DNA from: Streptomyces sp. CB02980
Lineage (GTDB): Bacteria > Actinomycetota > Actinomycetes > Streptomycetales > Streptomycetaceae
NCBI RefSeq assembly: GCF_014451325.2
Contig: NZ_JACSCH020000021.1
Span: forward strand, 102,978 to 166,977
Direction: 5' to 3'
Length of the DNA stretch: 64,000 bases
Shown: positions 41,787-51,055 of the stretch, piece after piece
Layout of the letters: each line of letters opens with the position of its first letter
How positions within the stretch are numbered: the stretch's first letter is position 1
Notes under the pieces: model-generated
What the model was told of the DNA's origin: nothing
What the model saw: the letters and a program-made list of their open reading frames with translations, nothing else
Databases searched by the model: none
Translations under genes and position numbers: made by a program

Positions 41787-42104
41787 ATGACGACGCCGCC
41801 GACCGACCTCACCGACCGCCCCCACGCCACCGACCCCAACGCCCCGAGCCCCGGCGCCCTGCGCGTCGTCGCCGGCTGTGGATTCCTCCTGCTGGCGGCA
41901 TGCTTCGTCGCCACCGTCGTGGTGGTGCTCGGCGACGCCGTCGAGGGGGACGGCGCCGCCAAGGGGTTCGTCACGGCGGCGTTCTGGACCCTGTTCCTGG
42001 GAGCCCTCACGGGAGTGGCGGCCCTGATCGCGCCCCGCAAGGGCCTGGTGATCGCCGAGTACGCCCTGGCGGTGACGGCCCCCGTGCTGGCGCTCATGGA
42101 CTAG
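41787..42104 (+). CDS. Small membrane protein with two helices
   Basis: A 105-residue protein with two predicted membrane segments (VVAGCGFLLLAACFVATVVV and FVTAAFWTLFLGALTGVAAL) and a third shorter one. The N-terminal 30 residues are polar and Pro-rich. ATG at 41787. Convergent with the XPB helicase. Function unknown. Confidence 0.75.
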   Translation: MTTPPTDLTDRPHATDPNAPSPGALRVVAGCGFLLLAACFVATVVVVLGDAVEGDGAAKGFVTAAFWTLFLGALTGVAALIAPRKGLVIAEYALAVTAPVLALMD

Positions 42105-42181
42105 GGGGCGTCCGGCGGATCATGACCGGGGCCGCGCAGGCCCCAGCCGACCGCTCCACGGGACCGCTCCACGGGATCGCT

Positions 42182-43822
42182 CTACGGCGCGAGCAGCTCG
42201 TCCGCGTCGACGATCCGGTACGCGTACCCCTGCTCGGCGAGGAACCGCTGCCGGTGGGCGGCGAAGTCCTGGTCGATGGTGTCGCGGGCGACCACCGAGT
42301 AGAAGTGCGCCTGGTGGCCGTCGGCCTTCGGCCGGAGTACCCGGCCGAGGCGCTGTGCCTCCTCCTGGCGGGAGCCGAACGTGCCGGACACCTGGATGGC
42401 GACGGTCGCCTCGGGCAGGTCGATGGAGAAGTTCGCGACCTTCGACACGACGAGCACGCTGATCTCGCCGGTCCGGAAGGCGTCGAAGAGCTTCTCGCGC
42501 TGGGCGTTCGGGGTCTCGCCCTTGATGACGGGCGCGTCCAGGTGCTCGCCGAGCTCGTCGAGCTGGTCGATGTACTGCCCGATGACGAGGATCTGCTGCC
42601 CCTCGAACTTCTTCACGAGGGCCTCGGTCACCTTCCGCTTCGTCGCGGTCGTGGCGCAGAAGCGGTACTTCTCCTCGGCCTCGGCGGTGGCGTAGGCGAG
42701 CCGCTCGGAGTCGGTCAGGTTCACGCGGACCTCGACGCAGTCGGCCGGCGCGATGTAGCCCTGCGCCTCGATCTCCTTCCAGGGCGCGTCGAACCGCTTG
42801 GGCCCGATGAGCGAGAAGACGTCGGACTCGCGGCCGTCCTCGCGGACGAGGGTGGCGGTGAGCCCGAGACGGCGGCGGGCCTGCAGATCGGCGGTGAACT
42901 TGAAGACGGGCGCGGGAAGCAGGTGCACCTCGTCGTAGACGATCAGACCCCAGTCCCGGGAGTCGAACAGCTCCAGGTGGGGGTAGATCCCCTTCCGCTT
43001 GGTGGTGAGCACCTGGTACGTGGCGATGGTGACCGGCCGGATCTCCTTCTTCGTACCGCTGTACTCGCCGATCTCGTCCTCGGTGAGCGAGGTCCGCTTG
43101 ACCAGCTCGTGCTTCCACTGGCGGGCGGAGACGGTGTTGGTGACGAGAATGAGCGTGGTCGCCTTGGCCTGAGCCATCGCACCGGCCCCGACCAGCGTCT
43201 TTCCGGCACCGCAGGGCAGGACGACGACGCCGGACCCACCGTGCCAGAAGCCCTCGACGGCCTGCTTCTGATACGGCCGCAGGGCCCATCCGTCCTCGGC
43301 GAGGTCGATCCGGTGGGCCTCGCCGTCGACGTACCCGGCGAGGTCCTCGGCGGGCCATCCCAGCTTCAGCAGCGTCTGCTTGATCTGCCCGCGCTCGGAG
43401 GGGTGCACGACGACGGTGTCGGGGTCGATCCGCTCGCCGACGAGCGGCTGCACCTTCCGCGACCGCAGGATCTCCTCGAGCACGGGCCGGTCGGTGCTGG
43501 TCAGCACGAGCCCGTGCGTCGGATGCTTGGACAGCGTGAGACGCCCGTAGCGGGCCATGGTCTCGGCGATGTCGACGAGCAGCGCGTGCGGGACGGGATA
43601 GCGCGAGTACTCGACGAGCGCGTCGACGACCTGCTCGGCGTCGTGGCCTGCGGCCCGCGCGTTCCACAGCCCGAGCGGCGTCAGCCGGTACGTGTGAATG
43701 TGCTCGGGCGCCCGCTCCAGCTCGGCGAACGGCGCGATGGCCCGCCGACAGGCATCGGCGAGCTCGTGGTCGACCTCCAGAAGCAGCGTCTTGTCACTCT
43801 GGACGATGAGCGGTCCGTTCAC
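42182..43822 (-). CDS. DNA repair helicase XPB-type (DEAD/DEAH box)
   Basis: A 546-residue superfamily II helicase. Walker A is LPCGAGKTLVGAG, the DEVH box is IVYDEVHLLPAP, and motif VI is EAQRLGRVLRPK. The N-terminal damage-recognition region is present before residue 180. Bacterial XPB unwinds DNA 3'-5' and may act in repair. GTG at 43822. The helicase-associated protein at 44183-46705 is on the same strand upstream and likely functions with it. Confidence 0.9.
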   Translation of the reverse strand: MNGPLIVQSDKTLLLEVDHELADACRRAIAPFAELERAPEHIHTYRLTPLGLWNARAAGHDAEQVVDALVEYSRYPVPHALLVDIAETMARYGRLTLSKHPTHGLVLTSTDRPVLEEILRSRKVQPLVGERIDPDTVVVHPSERGQIKQTLLKLGWPAEDLAGYVDGEAHRIDLAEDGWALRPYQKQAVEGFWHGGSGVVVLPCGAGKTLVGAGAMAQAKATTLILVTNTVSARQWKHELVKRTSLTEDEIGEYSGTKKEIRPVTIATYQVLTTKRKGIYPHLELFDSRDWGLIVYDEVHLLPAPVFKFTADLQARRRLGLTATLVREDGRESDVFSLIGPKRFDAPWKEIEAQGYIAPADCVEVRVNLTDSERLAYATAEAEEKYRFCATTATKRKVTEALVKKFEGQQILVIGQYIDQLDELGEHLDAPVIKGETPNAQREKLFDAFRTGEISVLVVSKVANFSIDLPEATVAIQVSGTFGSRQEEAQRLGRVLRPKADGHQAHFYSVVARDTIDQDFAAHRQRFLAEQGYAYRIVDADELLAP

Positions 43823-43934
43823 GTACGTACATCCCTTCGCACGGGCCAAACATCCAGTGTGCCTGACGCCCGGCGGTCGCCGGTGGGGCCTGCCACACTG
43901 AAGGCGACCGGTTCCACGAGAGGGAGGTGGCGAG

Positions 43935-44129
43935 GTGAGCGTCGCGCACGATCCGCACTACGGGCCCTGGACCACTGAACTGGAGCCCGTCCCGACGCTG
44001 GTCGTCTGCGAGCTGCAGGACGGCCGCTACGTGGAGCGGACCGTCGCCGAGGCGGGGCGGACGACACTCGTCGAGAAGCCGTTCCCGCTGGAGGTCGACC
44101 CCGCGGCTCTCGTCAGCCCGAGGACCTGA
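43935..44129 (+). CDS. Uma2-like C-terminal fragment
   Basis: A 64-residue protein ending VEKPFPLEVDPAALVSPRT and with VCELQDGRYVERTVAEAGRT, which resembles the last third of Uma2 (DUF820) PD-(D/E)XK proteins. The nuclease core is absent. The GTG start lies at 43935 with a GGAGGTGG-type site upstream, so it may be translated. It looks like a remnant or an independently retained domain. Confidence 0.5.
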   Translation: MSVAHDPHYGPWTTELEPVPTLVVCELQDGRYVERTVAEAGRTTLVEKPFPLEVDPAALVSPRT

Positions 44130-44182
44130 GACCCGTCCTCCGGATCGGTCCGGCCTCGCGGGACCGATCCTGAGGGCACGCC

Positions 44183-46705
44183 CTACACCTGGTCGTCCGC
44201 CAGTTCCGCCACGCCCGTGATCCGGTGCAGCGGGTAGGTGCGGACCTCGTCCGCCGTGTGGTCGTAGGCCGTCACGAAGCCGCCCTCCACCCGCACCGGG
44301 GCGATCACCCGCTGGCTCGCGCCGCCCTCCGCGTTCACGTAACCGATCCAGACCGCCGAGCCCGTCATCGCCGCCGCCTGGACCGTCGCCAGGGTCTCCG
44401 CCGCCGATGTGCGCGGCAGGGCGCCCGCCGCCGTCGGGGCCGCCGGTTCCTTGCGGACCGCCGTCGCCGCCCGGTCGCCCGCGCGGATCGCCCTGACCGC
44501 CGCGCCGAGCAGCGTCGTGTCGGGGGCCGGCGGGCCGTCCGGCACCGGCACCGGGGCCGTACGCGCGCCCGTGCGGTACGCGTCCGCCCGCGTGATCAGG
44601 ACGTCGCCCGTCGTCGACTCGGCCGCCGGCGCGTACCCCATCGACCGCAGCCCGTCGAGCAGCGACGTCGGGTCCGTCTGCGCCGCGAGGACCGTCGGCG
44701 CGAGGCGGCGCAGGCCGAGGGACGACGAGCGGCGGTCCGCCAGGATCTCGCCCAGCACCGTGTCGTCGTCGCAGCGCACGTACGCCGACGCCGCCCCGAC
44801 CCGCAGATGGCCGTGGCGTCTCGCCACGTCGTCGATCAGATACGCGAGCGGCTGCGGGACCGGCGTCCGGGAGTGCGACTTGAGGAACTCGTGCAGGTCA
44901 GTGGCGGTCTGCCCGGAGTCGAGCGCGCGCCGTACGGACCCGGGCGTGAACCGGTAGACCGTCGCTCCACCCTTCGATTCCACGTCCGCGAGCACCGCGA
45001 GCGCATCGGCCAGCGGCCGGCTCAGCGGCCCCGGCGCCACCGCCGTCAGGTCCGCCTGGAGGAGTACGTGGTCGACGGCCTCCGGCAGGAGCGGGGCCAG
45101 GAGCGTCGCCGCCCGCCCCGCCGCCACCGACAGTTCCACGCCCCCGCCCAGCGCCCCGGCGGACGCCGCCTCCGCCAGCGGAAGGTTCAGCAGCGCACGG
45201 GCCGGCCCCGACAGGGCACCCCGCCCCGTAAGGCCGAGGAGCTCCGCCTCCGCCAGCGCCCAGCGGGCCAGCCGCGACCGCAGGTCGCCGCTCTCCTCCG
45301 CTGCGGACGCCCCGCGGAGCGGCCGCTCCCACCGCAGCCGCGCGAACAGCGACTCCGGCTCCGCCGACGAACCCGGCGGCAGCGTCGCGAGCAGCCCGAG
45401 CACCCGGTGCCGGACCTCCGGCGCGGGCGACCGGTCCAGATCCGGGCCGAGCACCGACAGCGTCCGGCCCTTCGTGTCCTGACCGCCGGCCAGACCCGGC
45501 GTACGGGTCGCCGTCAGCCACGGCGTGACGAGCAGCGCCCAGCGTTCCGCCGGCGGCAGATCGAGCCAGTCGTCGTACGCGGGCGTCGGCGCGTACCGCT
45601 CGTCCGCCTCACCGTCCGACGCGAGCAGCCCCGCCCCGTAACAGAGCTCCAGCCAGAACGCCGCCGTCTCCTCCGAGACGTCGAGCGCCACCGCAGTCCG
45701 CTTGAGATCCCGCACGGACAGACCGCCCGCCCGCAGCACCGGCGGCCCGCCCCGGTCCCAGGACTTCAGCAGCTCCTCGACCGTCGCGAGCGCCAGCTGC
45801 GCCTGCCCGGCCGCCGCACTGTCCACCACCTGTGGGCGGTACTCCCGCAACACCCCCGGCACCGGCGCCAGCGGCTCCGGCGCCCGGTGCGCCCGCCCGC
45901 CCCGCAGATGCAGCGCCACCTCACGCGGCAGCACCATCGTCCGCGCCGACACGGGAAGCAGCAGGCCGTGGTCGCGCAGCCACTGCACCGGAGCCGCCGG
46001 CTTCGCCGTCACCTCGCCGTACGGCGGACCCCACACCAGCCGGTCGAGCACGGACAACGCGTCCGGCGACGCCGTGTCGAGCAGCGAGCCCATCCGGTCC
46101 CGGTCCGTGAACAGCCCCGTCAGCGCCGCCACCGCCGACACCGGATCGTGCGTCGTCGGCAGCCCCGCCGCCGCGATGATCTCCTGCACCCGGCCCGGCG
46201 ACATCCCCGACGTCGCCTCCGCGACCGTCGGCCCGAGACCCGTCGGCGACGGATGCTGCGCCGACGGCGCGAGCAGCTCCCGCGCCGTCCGCACCAGCCG
46301 CAGCCGGTCGTCCTCGCCCCACACGAGCGCCTGCTCGCGCAGCAGCGCCACCGCGCCCGGCAGCGCCGCCTCGATCTCCGCATCACCCTCGTCGCCGGTG
46401 AGCAGAGCCAGGAGTACGGGGTACGGCGCCGGGTCCTGAGCCACCGCGAGCGCTTCGGCCGTCTGGAGGGCGAACCGGTCGAGCCGCTCCAGGGCCCGCA
46501 CCACCGAACCCCGCGTCCCGGCGCGCGTCGCCAGCTGCGTCAGATCGTTCGGCACGGGACTCAACAGATCGGGCCGGGCCCGCAACAGCGTGGCGAGCCC
46601 CTCGTCGCCCCGCGCGCGCAGCGCCTCAGCGAGTGTGCGGGGCGCCGCGGCGACGCCAGTTACCTCGGGCACGTGCGCCTCCCGGTCGAGCTCACCGATC
46701 CCCAT
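44183..46705 (-). CDS. Helicase-associated (XPB/Ssl2 N-terminal-like) protein
   Basis: An 840-residue protein of a conserved actinobacterial family annotated as helicase C-terminal or XPB/Ssl2-associated. Repeated helical units such as LTQLATRAGTRGSVVRALER occur. It ends with a WYL-like/beta domain (VWIGYVNAEGGASQRVIAPV). No Walker motifs are visible, so it is not itself an ATPase. It is upstream of the XPB gene in the same direction. ATG at 46705. A role as XPB partner is inferred. Confidence 0.78.
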   Translation of the reverse strand: MGIGELDREAHVPEVTGVAAAPRTLAEALRARGDEGLATLLRARPDLLSPVPNDLTQLATRAGTRGSVVRALERLDRFALQTAEALAVAQDPAPYPVLLALLTGDEGDAEIEAALPGAVALLREQALVWGEDDRLRLVRTARELLAPSAQHPSPTGLGPTVAEATSGMSPGRVQEIIAAAGLPTTHDPVSAVAALTGLFTDRDRMGSLLDTASPDALSVLDRLVWGPPYGEVTAKPAAPVQWLRDHGLLLPVSARTMVLPREVALHLRGGRAHRAPEPLAPVPGVLREYRPQVVDSAAAGQAQLALATVEELLKSWDRGGPPVLRAGGLSVRDLKRTAVALDVSEETAAFWLELCYGAGLLASDGEADERYAPTPAYDDWLDLPPAERWALLVTPWLTATRTPGLAGGQDTKGRTLSVLGPDLDRSPAPEVRHRVLGLLATLPPGSSAEPESLFARLRWERPLRGASAAEESGDLRSRLARWALAEAELLGLTGRGALSGPARALLNLPLAEAASAGALGGGVELSVAAGRAATLLAPLLPEAVDHVLLQADLTAVAPGPLSRPLADALAVLADVESKGGATVYRFTPGSVRRALDSGQTATDLHEFLKSHSRTPVPQPLAYLIDDVARRHGHLRVGAASAYVRCDDDTVLGEILADRRSSSLGLRRLAPTVLAAQTDPTSLLDGLRSMGYAPAAESTTGDVLITRADAYRTGARTAPVPVPDGPPAPDTTLLGAAVRAIRAGDRAATAVRKEPAAPTAAGALPRTSAAETLATVQAAAMTGSAVWIGYVNAEGGASQRVIAPVRVEGGFVTAYDHTADEVRTYPLHRITGVAELADDQV

Positions 46706-46777
46706 CCGCACCACGTTAGCCGCTGCGCAGGCGCTAACGTCGGGCCGTACCGGGCGAACCGGCTGTGGAGGGGCATC

Positions 46778-47896
46778 GTGGGGATCGAGAGCGACCAGTT
46801 GGTCTACGACTATCTGAGCCGGGTCGGCGATCTGGCCCAGCAGCGCCAGCTGCCGGCGAGCGACCGGATGCGGCTGGTGTCCACCCTCCGCAACGAGATC
46901 GACCGCCGTCGCGCCACGCACGGCGAGGAGAGCCCGGCGGCGGTACGGGGCATCCTCGGCGCGCTGGGAACCCCGGACGAGGTGGTGGAACGGGCGGAGG
47001 GCCCGGGCGCGGCGCCGCCGTCGACGACGGCACCGACAGCGGCGAAGAAGCCGGTGAGGAAGCCGGTGAGCAAGCCCGTGCCGAAGCCTCGCGCGGCGGA
47101 GCGGACGGAGAAGCGCGAGGGCAAGCGCGAGGGCAAGCGCCTCGGGTGGGTGCCGGGCAGCCGCCGGTCCCGCGAGGGAGCGGCCCCGCCGGCGGGGCCG
47201 AAGCCGACTCCGGCCCCGGACGCCACGGTCACCGCCACCACCGGCACCACCGACACCCTGGGCCTCGCCAGAGCCGGTGCCGACACGGACTGGTGGCAGG
47301 CCGACGCCGCCGACGGCCTCCCCGGCTTCGTGGGCGGGGTCGAGCGACCGGACCTCTTCAAGGAACCCGTCGCCGAGGACGACGAGGACGACGACGAGGG
47401 CGAGGACCGGGAGGGCGCCGACGACGAACCGGACCCGTCTCCCGGGAAGCGCCGCCGCCTCGCCCGTATCCTCCTCCGCCGCAAGCGGTCGGCCCCCGAG
47501 GCCGAGCCGGACGCCGACGTGGACGCGGAGCCCGAGGCGGCCCCGGCCTCCCGTCTCCGCCTCGCCAGCCCCTTCGTCCTGCTCGCCGCGCTCCTCCTGC
47601 TCGGCGGCGCGCTCTTCGGCTCACTCGTCGCCCTGGCCGCCGGATGGCTCATCGCGTACGCCTCCCGCCGGCTGACCCCCGGCGAGGTCAAGGGCGCCGT
47701 CCTGGTGATCCCGGGCCTCGCCGCCGCGTCCGGCACGGCCTGGCTGTGGGGCCGCGTGGAGGGCCGCTGGGGCGAGCCGGTGGCCGCGGGCGGCGAGGCG
47801 ATGGGCGCGGCGGTCTCGGAGACCTGGCCCTGGGTCCTCCGGGGCGCGGCGGTCGCGTCGGCCCTGTTCCTGCTGTGGCGCGCCCGGAGGCACTGA
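46778..47896 (+). CDS. Membrane protein with charged N-terminal domain
   Basis: A 372-residue protein. Residues 1-70 form a helical domain (LVYDYLSRVGDLAQQRQLPA) as in anti-sigma or permease-associated small proteins. Residues 90-260 are an acidic/basic low-complexity linker. The C-terminus has two to four membrane segments (LASPFVLLAALLLLGGALFG and LTPGEVKGAVLVIPGLAAAS). GTG at 46778 with GGAGGGG upstream. Function unknown; divergent from the helicase-associated gene. Confidence 0.75.
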   Translation: MGIESDQLVYDYLSRVGDLAQQRQLPASDRMRLVSTLRNEIDRRRATHGEESPAAVRGILGALGTPDEVVERAEGPGAAPPSTTAPTAAKKPVRKPVSKPVPKPRAAERTEKREGKREGKRLGWVPGSRRSREGAAPPAGPKPTPAPDATVTATTGTTDTLGLARAGADTDWWQADAADGLPGFVGGVERPDLFKEPVAEDDEDDDEGEDREGADDEPDPSPGKRRRLARILLRRKRSAPEAEPDADVDAEPEAAPASRLRLASPFVLLAALLLLGGALFGSLVALAAGWLIAYASRRLTPGEVKGAVLVIPGLAAASGTAWLWGRVEGRWGEPVAAGGEAMGAAVSETWPWVLRGAAVASALFLLWRARRH

Positions 47897-48020
47897 GGAA
47901 GAAGGCACGGAGGGGCGGAGGCACTGAGGAACGGGAGGCACGGAGGGGCGGAGGCACTGAGGGGATGGGCTCGGCCCACCCCTCAAGAGCCCCCGCCGGC
48001 CCCCCGCCCGGCCCGGTGAC

Positions 48021-48842
48021 TCACCCCGCAGAAACCTCCGCGTCCACGTCCGCATCCGCATGCCACGGCGCCCCCGGCACCACCAGCGGCGACCCCGTCA
48101 CCGGGTCCGGGACCACCACCGACGCAAGCCCGAAGACGTCCCGTACGAGCTCCTCCGTCACGATCTCCCCCGGCGGCCCCTCCGCCACCACCCGGCCCGC
48201 CTTCATGGCGATCAGATGGTCGGCGTACCGGGCCGCCTGGTTCAGGTCGTGGAGGACGAGGACGACCGTGCGGCCGCGCAGCCGGTTGAGGCGGCGGACC
48301 AGGTCGAGGACCTCCACCTGATGGGAGATGTCCAGGTAGGTGGTGGGCTCGTCGAGGAGCAGCAGGTCCGTCTCCTGGGCGAGGGCCATCGCGATCCACA
48401 CCCGCTGCCGCTGCCCGCCCGACAGCTCGTCCACGGACCGGTCGGCGAGCGCGGCCACGTCCGTGCGGTCCATCGCCTCGACGACCGCCCGCTCGTCCTC
48501 CTCCGACCACTGCTTCCACCAGGCCTGGTGCGGCTGGCGGCCGCGCGAGACCAGGTCGGCGACGGTGATCGCCTCCGGCGCGACCGGCGTCTGCGGGAGC
48601 AGCCCGATCGAGCGGGCGATCCGCTTCGTCGGGAGCTTCGCCAGCTCCTCCCCGTCGAGGAGGACCGCGCCGCCCGCCGGCCTGAGGAGCCGGCCGAGCG
48701 CCCGGAGGGTGGTCGACTTGCCGCAGGCGTTGGGACCGACGATCACGGTCACCTTGCCGTCGGGGATCGCCAGGTCCAGCTCGTGGACGACGGTGCGGTC
48801 CTCGTAGGCGAGCGTCAGCTCGCGCGCGGTCAGCCTGCTCAC
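48021..48842 (-). CDS. Ferric-siderophore ABC transporter, ATP-binding protein
   Basis: A 273-residue FepC/FhuC-type ATPase. Walker A is GPNACGKST, the signature LSGGQRQRVWIAMALAQETD, and Walker B LLLLDEPTTYLDISHQVEVL. GTG at 48842 overlaps the upstream permease stop (GTGA). It energises import through the two FecCD permeases upstream. The C-terminal 30 residues are Asp/Val-rich. No binding-protein gene lies nearby. Confidence 0.93.
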   Translation of the reverse strand: MSRLTARELTLAYEDRTVVHELDLAIPDGKVTVIVGPNACGKSTTLRALGRLLRPAGGAVLLDGEELAKLPTKRIARSIGLLPQTPVAPEAITVADLVSRGRQPHQAWWKQWSEEDERAVVEAMDRTDVAALADRSVDELSGGQRQRVWIAMALAQETDLLLLDEPTTYLDISHQVEVLDLVRRLNRLRGRTVVLVLHDLNQAARYADHLIAMKAGRVVAEGPPGEIVTEELVRDVFGLASVVVPDPVTGSPLVVPGAPWHADADVDAEVSAG

Positions 48843-49927
48843 GCCTTGCCTCCTGCGGATGCTGCGGTACGGCTCCGGACGATGAGCCAGATCAGATACG
48901 GGGCGCCGACGGCCGCCGTGAGGACGCCCACCGGAAGTTCGACGGGCGACAGGATCCGCCGGCCGAGCAGGTCGGCGAGGACGACGACCGCGGCGCCGGT
49001 CAGGGCCGAGGCGAGCAGCGGGATCTGCGCGGTACGGGTCATGCGGCGGGCGATCTGCGGCGCGAGCAGCGCCACGAAGTCGACCGGGCCCGCGACGCCC
49101 GTCGCCACGGACGCGAGCACGACCCCCACCGCGACGAGCCCGAGCCGGACCCGCCCGAGGCGTACGCCGAGCGCCGTCGCCGTGTCGTCGTCGAGGGAGA
49201 CGGTCCGCTGCGCGCGGGCCGCCCACAGCACGGCGGGCAGCATGAGCAGCAGCGTCCAGCGGATCGGCGCGGACTCGTCCCAGCCGCGCCCGTTGAGCGA
49301 GCCCGTCATCCAGATCTGGGCCTGCTGGGCGACGAGGAAGTCGCCCTTGGTCATGAAGAGGGTGGTGAGCGACCGCAGCGCGATCGCGAACCCGATGCCG
49401 ATGAGGACGAACCGCGTCGCGTGCAGCCCGCCGCGCCACGCGAACACGTACACGAGCGCCGCGGCGACGACACCGCCGGCGATCGAGAGGTACGGCAGCA
49501 CGGTGTACGAGCTGAGCCCGAAGGTCATCGCGGCGACGGTGACCGCCCCCGCGCCCTGGCTGATGCCGATGATGTCGGGGCTGGCCAGCGGGTTGCGGGC
49601 CACGGTCTGGATCAGCGCGCCCGCGACCCCGAACGCCGCGCCGACGGCGAGGGCGACGACGAGCCGCGGCTCCCGCAGCTCCGCCACGACGAACGTCGAA
49701 GGCGACGACTCCCCGAGGAGGATGCGTACGACCTCGGAGGGGGCGACGAACCGCTCACCGACGCAGAGGTACGCGACGGAGGCCGCGGCCAGGAGCAGCA
49801 GCAGGCCCACGGTGACGAAGGCGGACCGCCGGTGCACCAGGAACGAGGCGCCGCCGGCGCGCACGAGCCCGTACCCGGCGGGCCGCAGCGTGCCCTTCGC
49901 GGGCCGGACGGGGGAGAGGGCGCTCAT
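48839..49927 (-). CDS. FecCD family ABC permease 2
   Basis: A 362-residue permease with about nine to ten helices of the BtuC/FecCD fold. LAVGAAFGVAGALIQTVARN and LASPDIIGISQGAGAVTVAA are the family's conserved loops. It forms the membrane channel with the neighbouring permease. ATG at 49927, coupled to the first permease by a four-base overlap. Confidence 0.92.
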   Translation of the reverse strand: MSALSPVRPAKGTLRPAGYGLVRAGGASFLVHRRSAFVTVGLLLLLAAASVAYLCVGERFVAPSEVVRILLGESSPSTFVVAELREPRLVVALAVGAAFGVAGALIQTVARNPLASPDIIGISQGAGAVTVAAMTFGLSSYTVLPYLSIAGGVVAAALVYVFAWRGGLHATRFVLIGIGFAIALRSLTTLFMTKGDFLVAQQAQIWMTGSLNGRGWDESAPIRWTLLLMLPAVLWAARAQRTVSLDDDTATALGVRLGRVRLGLVAVGVVLASVATGVAGPVDFVALLAPQIARRMTRTAQIPLLASALTGAAVVVLADLLGRRILSPVELPVGVLTAAVGAPYLIWLIVRSRTAASAGGKA

Positions 49928-51003
49928 GCCGCCACCGCCTTCCGCCGGACGAGCGTCACCAGGAACGGCACCCCGATCAGCGCCGTCATCACCCCGGCCG
50001 GCACCTCGCCCGGCGGGAACACGATCCGCCCGGCGACGTCCGCCACAAGGAGCATCACCGGTCCGATGACCGCGGCCATCGGCAGCACCCACCGGTGGTC
50101 GGAGCCGACGACGGCCCGCGCGATGTGCGGGACGGCGAGGCCGACGAACGCGACCGGCCCGGCGGCGGCGACCGCCGCGCCGGTGAGGACGGTCGCGCCG
50201 ATCCCGCCGACGATCCGCACGGTCGCGACCCGCTGCCCGAGCCCCTTGGCGACGTCCTCGCCGAGCGCGAGCGCGTCGAGCCCGCGCGCCACGGAGACGA
50301 CGAGGAGCGCGCCGAGCAGCAGGAAGGGCCAGATCTGGCCGACCATCTGGGCGTCGCGCCCGTCGAGGGAGCCGATCTGCCAGAACCGGAACTCGTCGAG
50401 CGCGGAGGCCTTGGTGGTGAGGATGCCGGTGGTGACGGAGAGCAGCAGCGCGTTGATCGCGGCCCCGCCGAGCGCCAGCTTCACCGGCGTCGCCCCGCCG
50501 CGCCCGCTGGACGCGATGGCGTGGACGGCGACCGCGGCGAGCGCGGCGCCGACGAAGGCGAACCACACGTATCCGGTGAGCGAGTGCACCCCGAAGAAGG
50601 CGATCGCGAGGACGACGCCGACCGAGGAGCCCTGGCTGATGCCGAGGATGCCGGGGTCGGCGATCGGGTTGCGGGTGATGCCCTGCAGGGCGGTACCGGC
50701 GAGCGCGAGCGCCGCGCCGACCATCAGGCCGATGAGGGTCCTCGGCACCCGGAGCTGCCGTACGACCTCGGCGTCGGGACTCGTACCGCCGTGCAGGAGG
50801 GCGTCGAACACCGTGGAAGGGGCGATGGCCCGGGCACCGACGGCGAGGCTCAGGAGCACGGCGAGGAGCAGGGCGACGAGAGCCGCCGAGGTCGCGAGGA
50901 CCCGTCTGGAACGGAAAGCGGCTGGCATCAGGACCCATCGGGTGGTGCGGGGATCGGGCGGTGCGGGTTTGGTAAGGCTTGGCTCAGTGTAAGCAGCAGC
51001 CAT
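49924..51003 (-). CDS. FecCD family ABC permease 1
   Basis: A 359-residue permease paralogous to the next gene (LMVGAALALAGTALQGITRN, PIADPGILGISQGSSVGVVL). The ATG at 51003 gives a 25-residue polar extension; the ATG at 50928 (MPAAFRSRR) may be the real start, because a putative iron box lies between them. With permease 2 and the ATPase it forms a siderophore importer. Confidence 0.9.
   Translation of the reverse strand: MAAAYTEPSLTKPAPPDPRTTRWVLMPAAFRSRRVLATSAALVALLLAVLLSLAVGARAIAPSTVFDALLHGGTSPDAEVVRQLRVPRTLIGLMVGAALALAGTALQGITRNPIADPGILGISQGSSVGVVLAIAFFGVHSLTGYVWFAFVGAALAAVAVHAIASSGRGGATPVKLALGGAAINALLLSVTTGILTTKASALDEFRFWQIGSLDGRDAQMVGQIWPFLLLGALLVVSVARGLDALALGEDVAKGLGQRVATVRIVGGIGATVLTGAAVAAAGPVAFVGLAVPHIARAVVGSDHRWVLPMAAVIGPVMLLVADVAGRIVFPPGEVPAGVMTALIGVPFLVTLVRRKAVAA
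50973..50991. promoter_or_regulatory. Possible iron box (DmdR/IdeR type)
   Basis: TAAGGCTTGGCTCAGTGTA matches the actinobacterial iron box TTAGGTTAGGCTCACCTAA in about 11-12 of 19 positions, including the core GGCTCA. It overlaps the 5' end of permease 1, which supports a downstream start. Weak match; treat as tentative. Confidence 0.35.
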
Positions 51004-51055
51004 ATTCGAACACCCGGGCCGTAGGTCCCCCGGAAGGGTCCCCGAGAATGGCGGT

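Noticed and set aside
42182..46705. Helicase and helicase-associated genes as one split gene
   Set aside because: Each has its own start and complete domains, with a small gene in between on the other strand.
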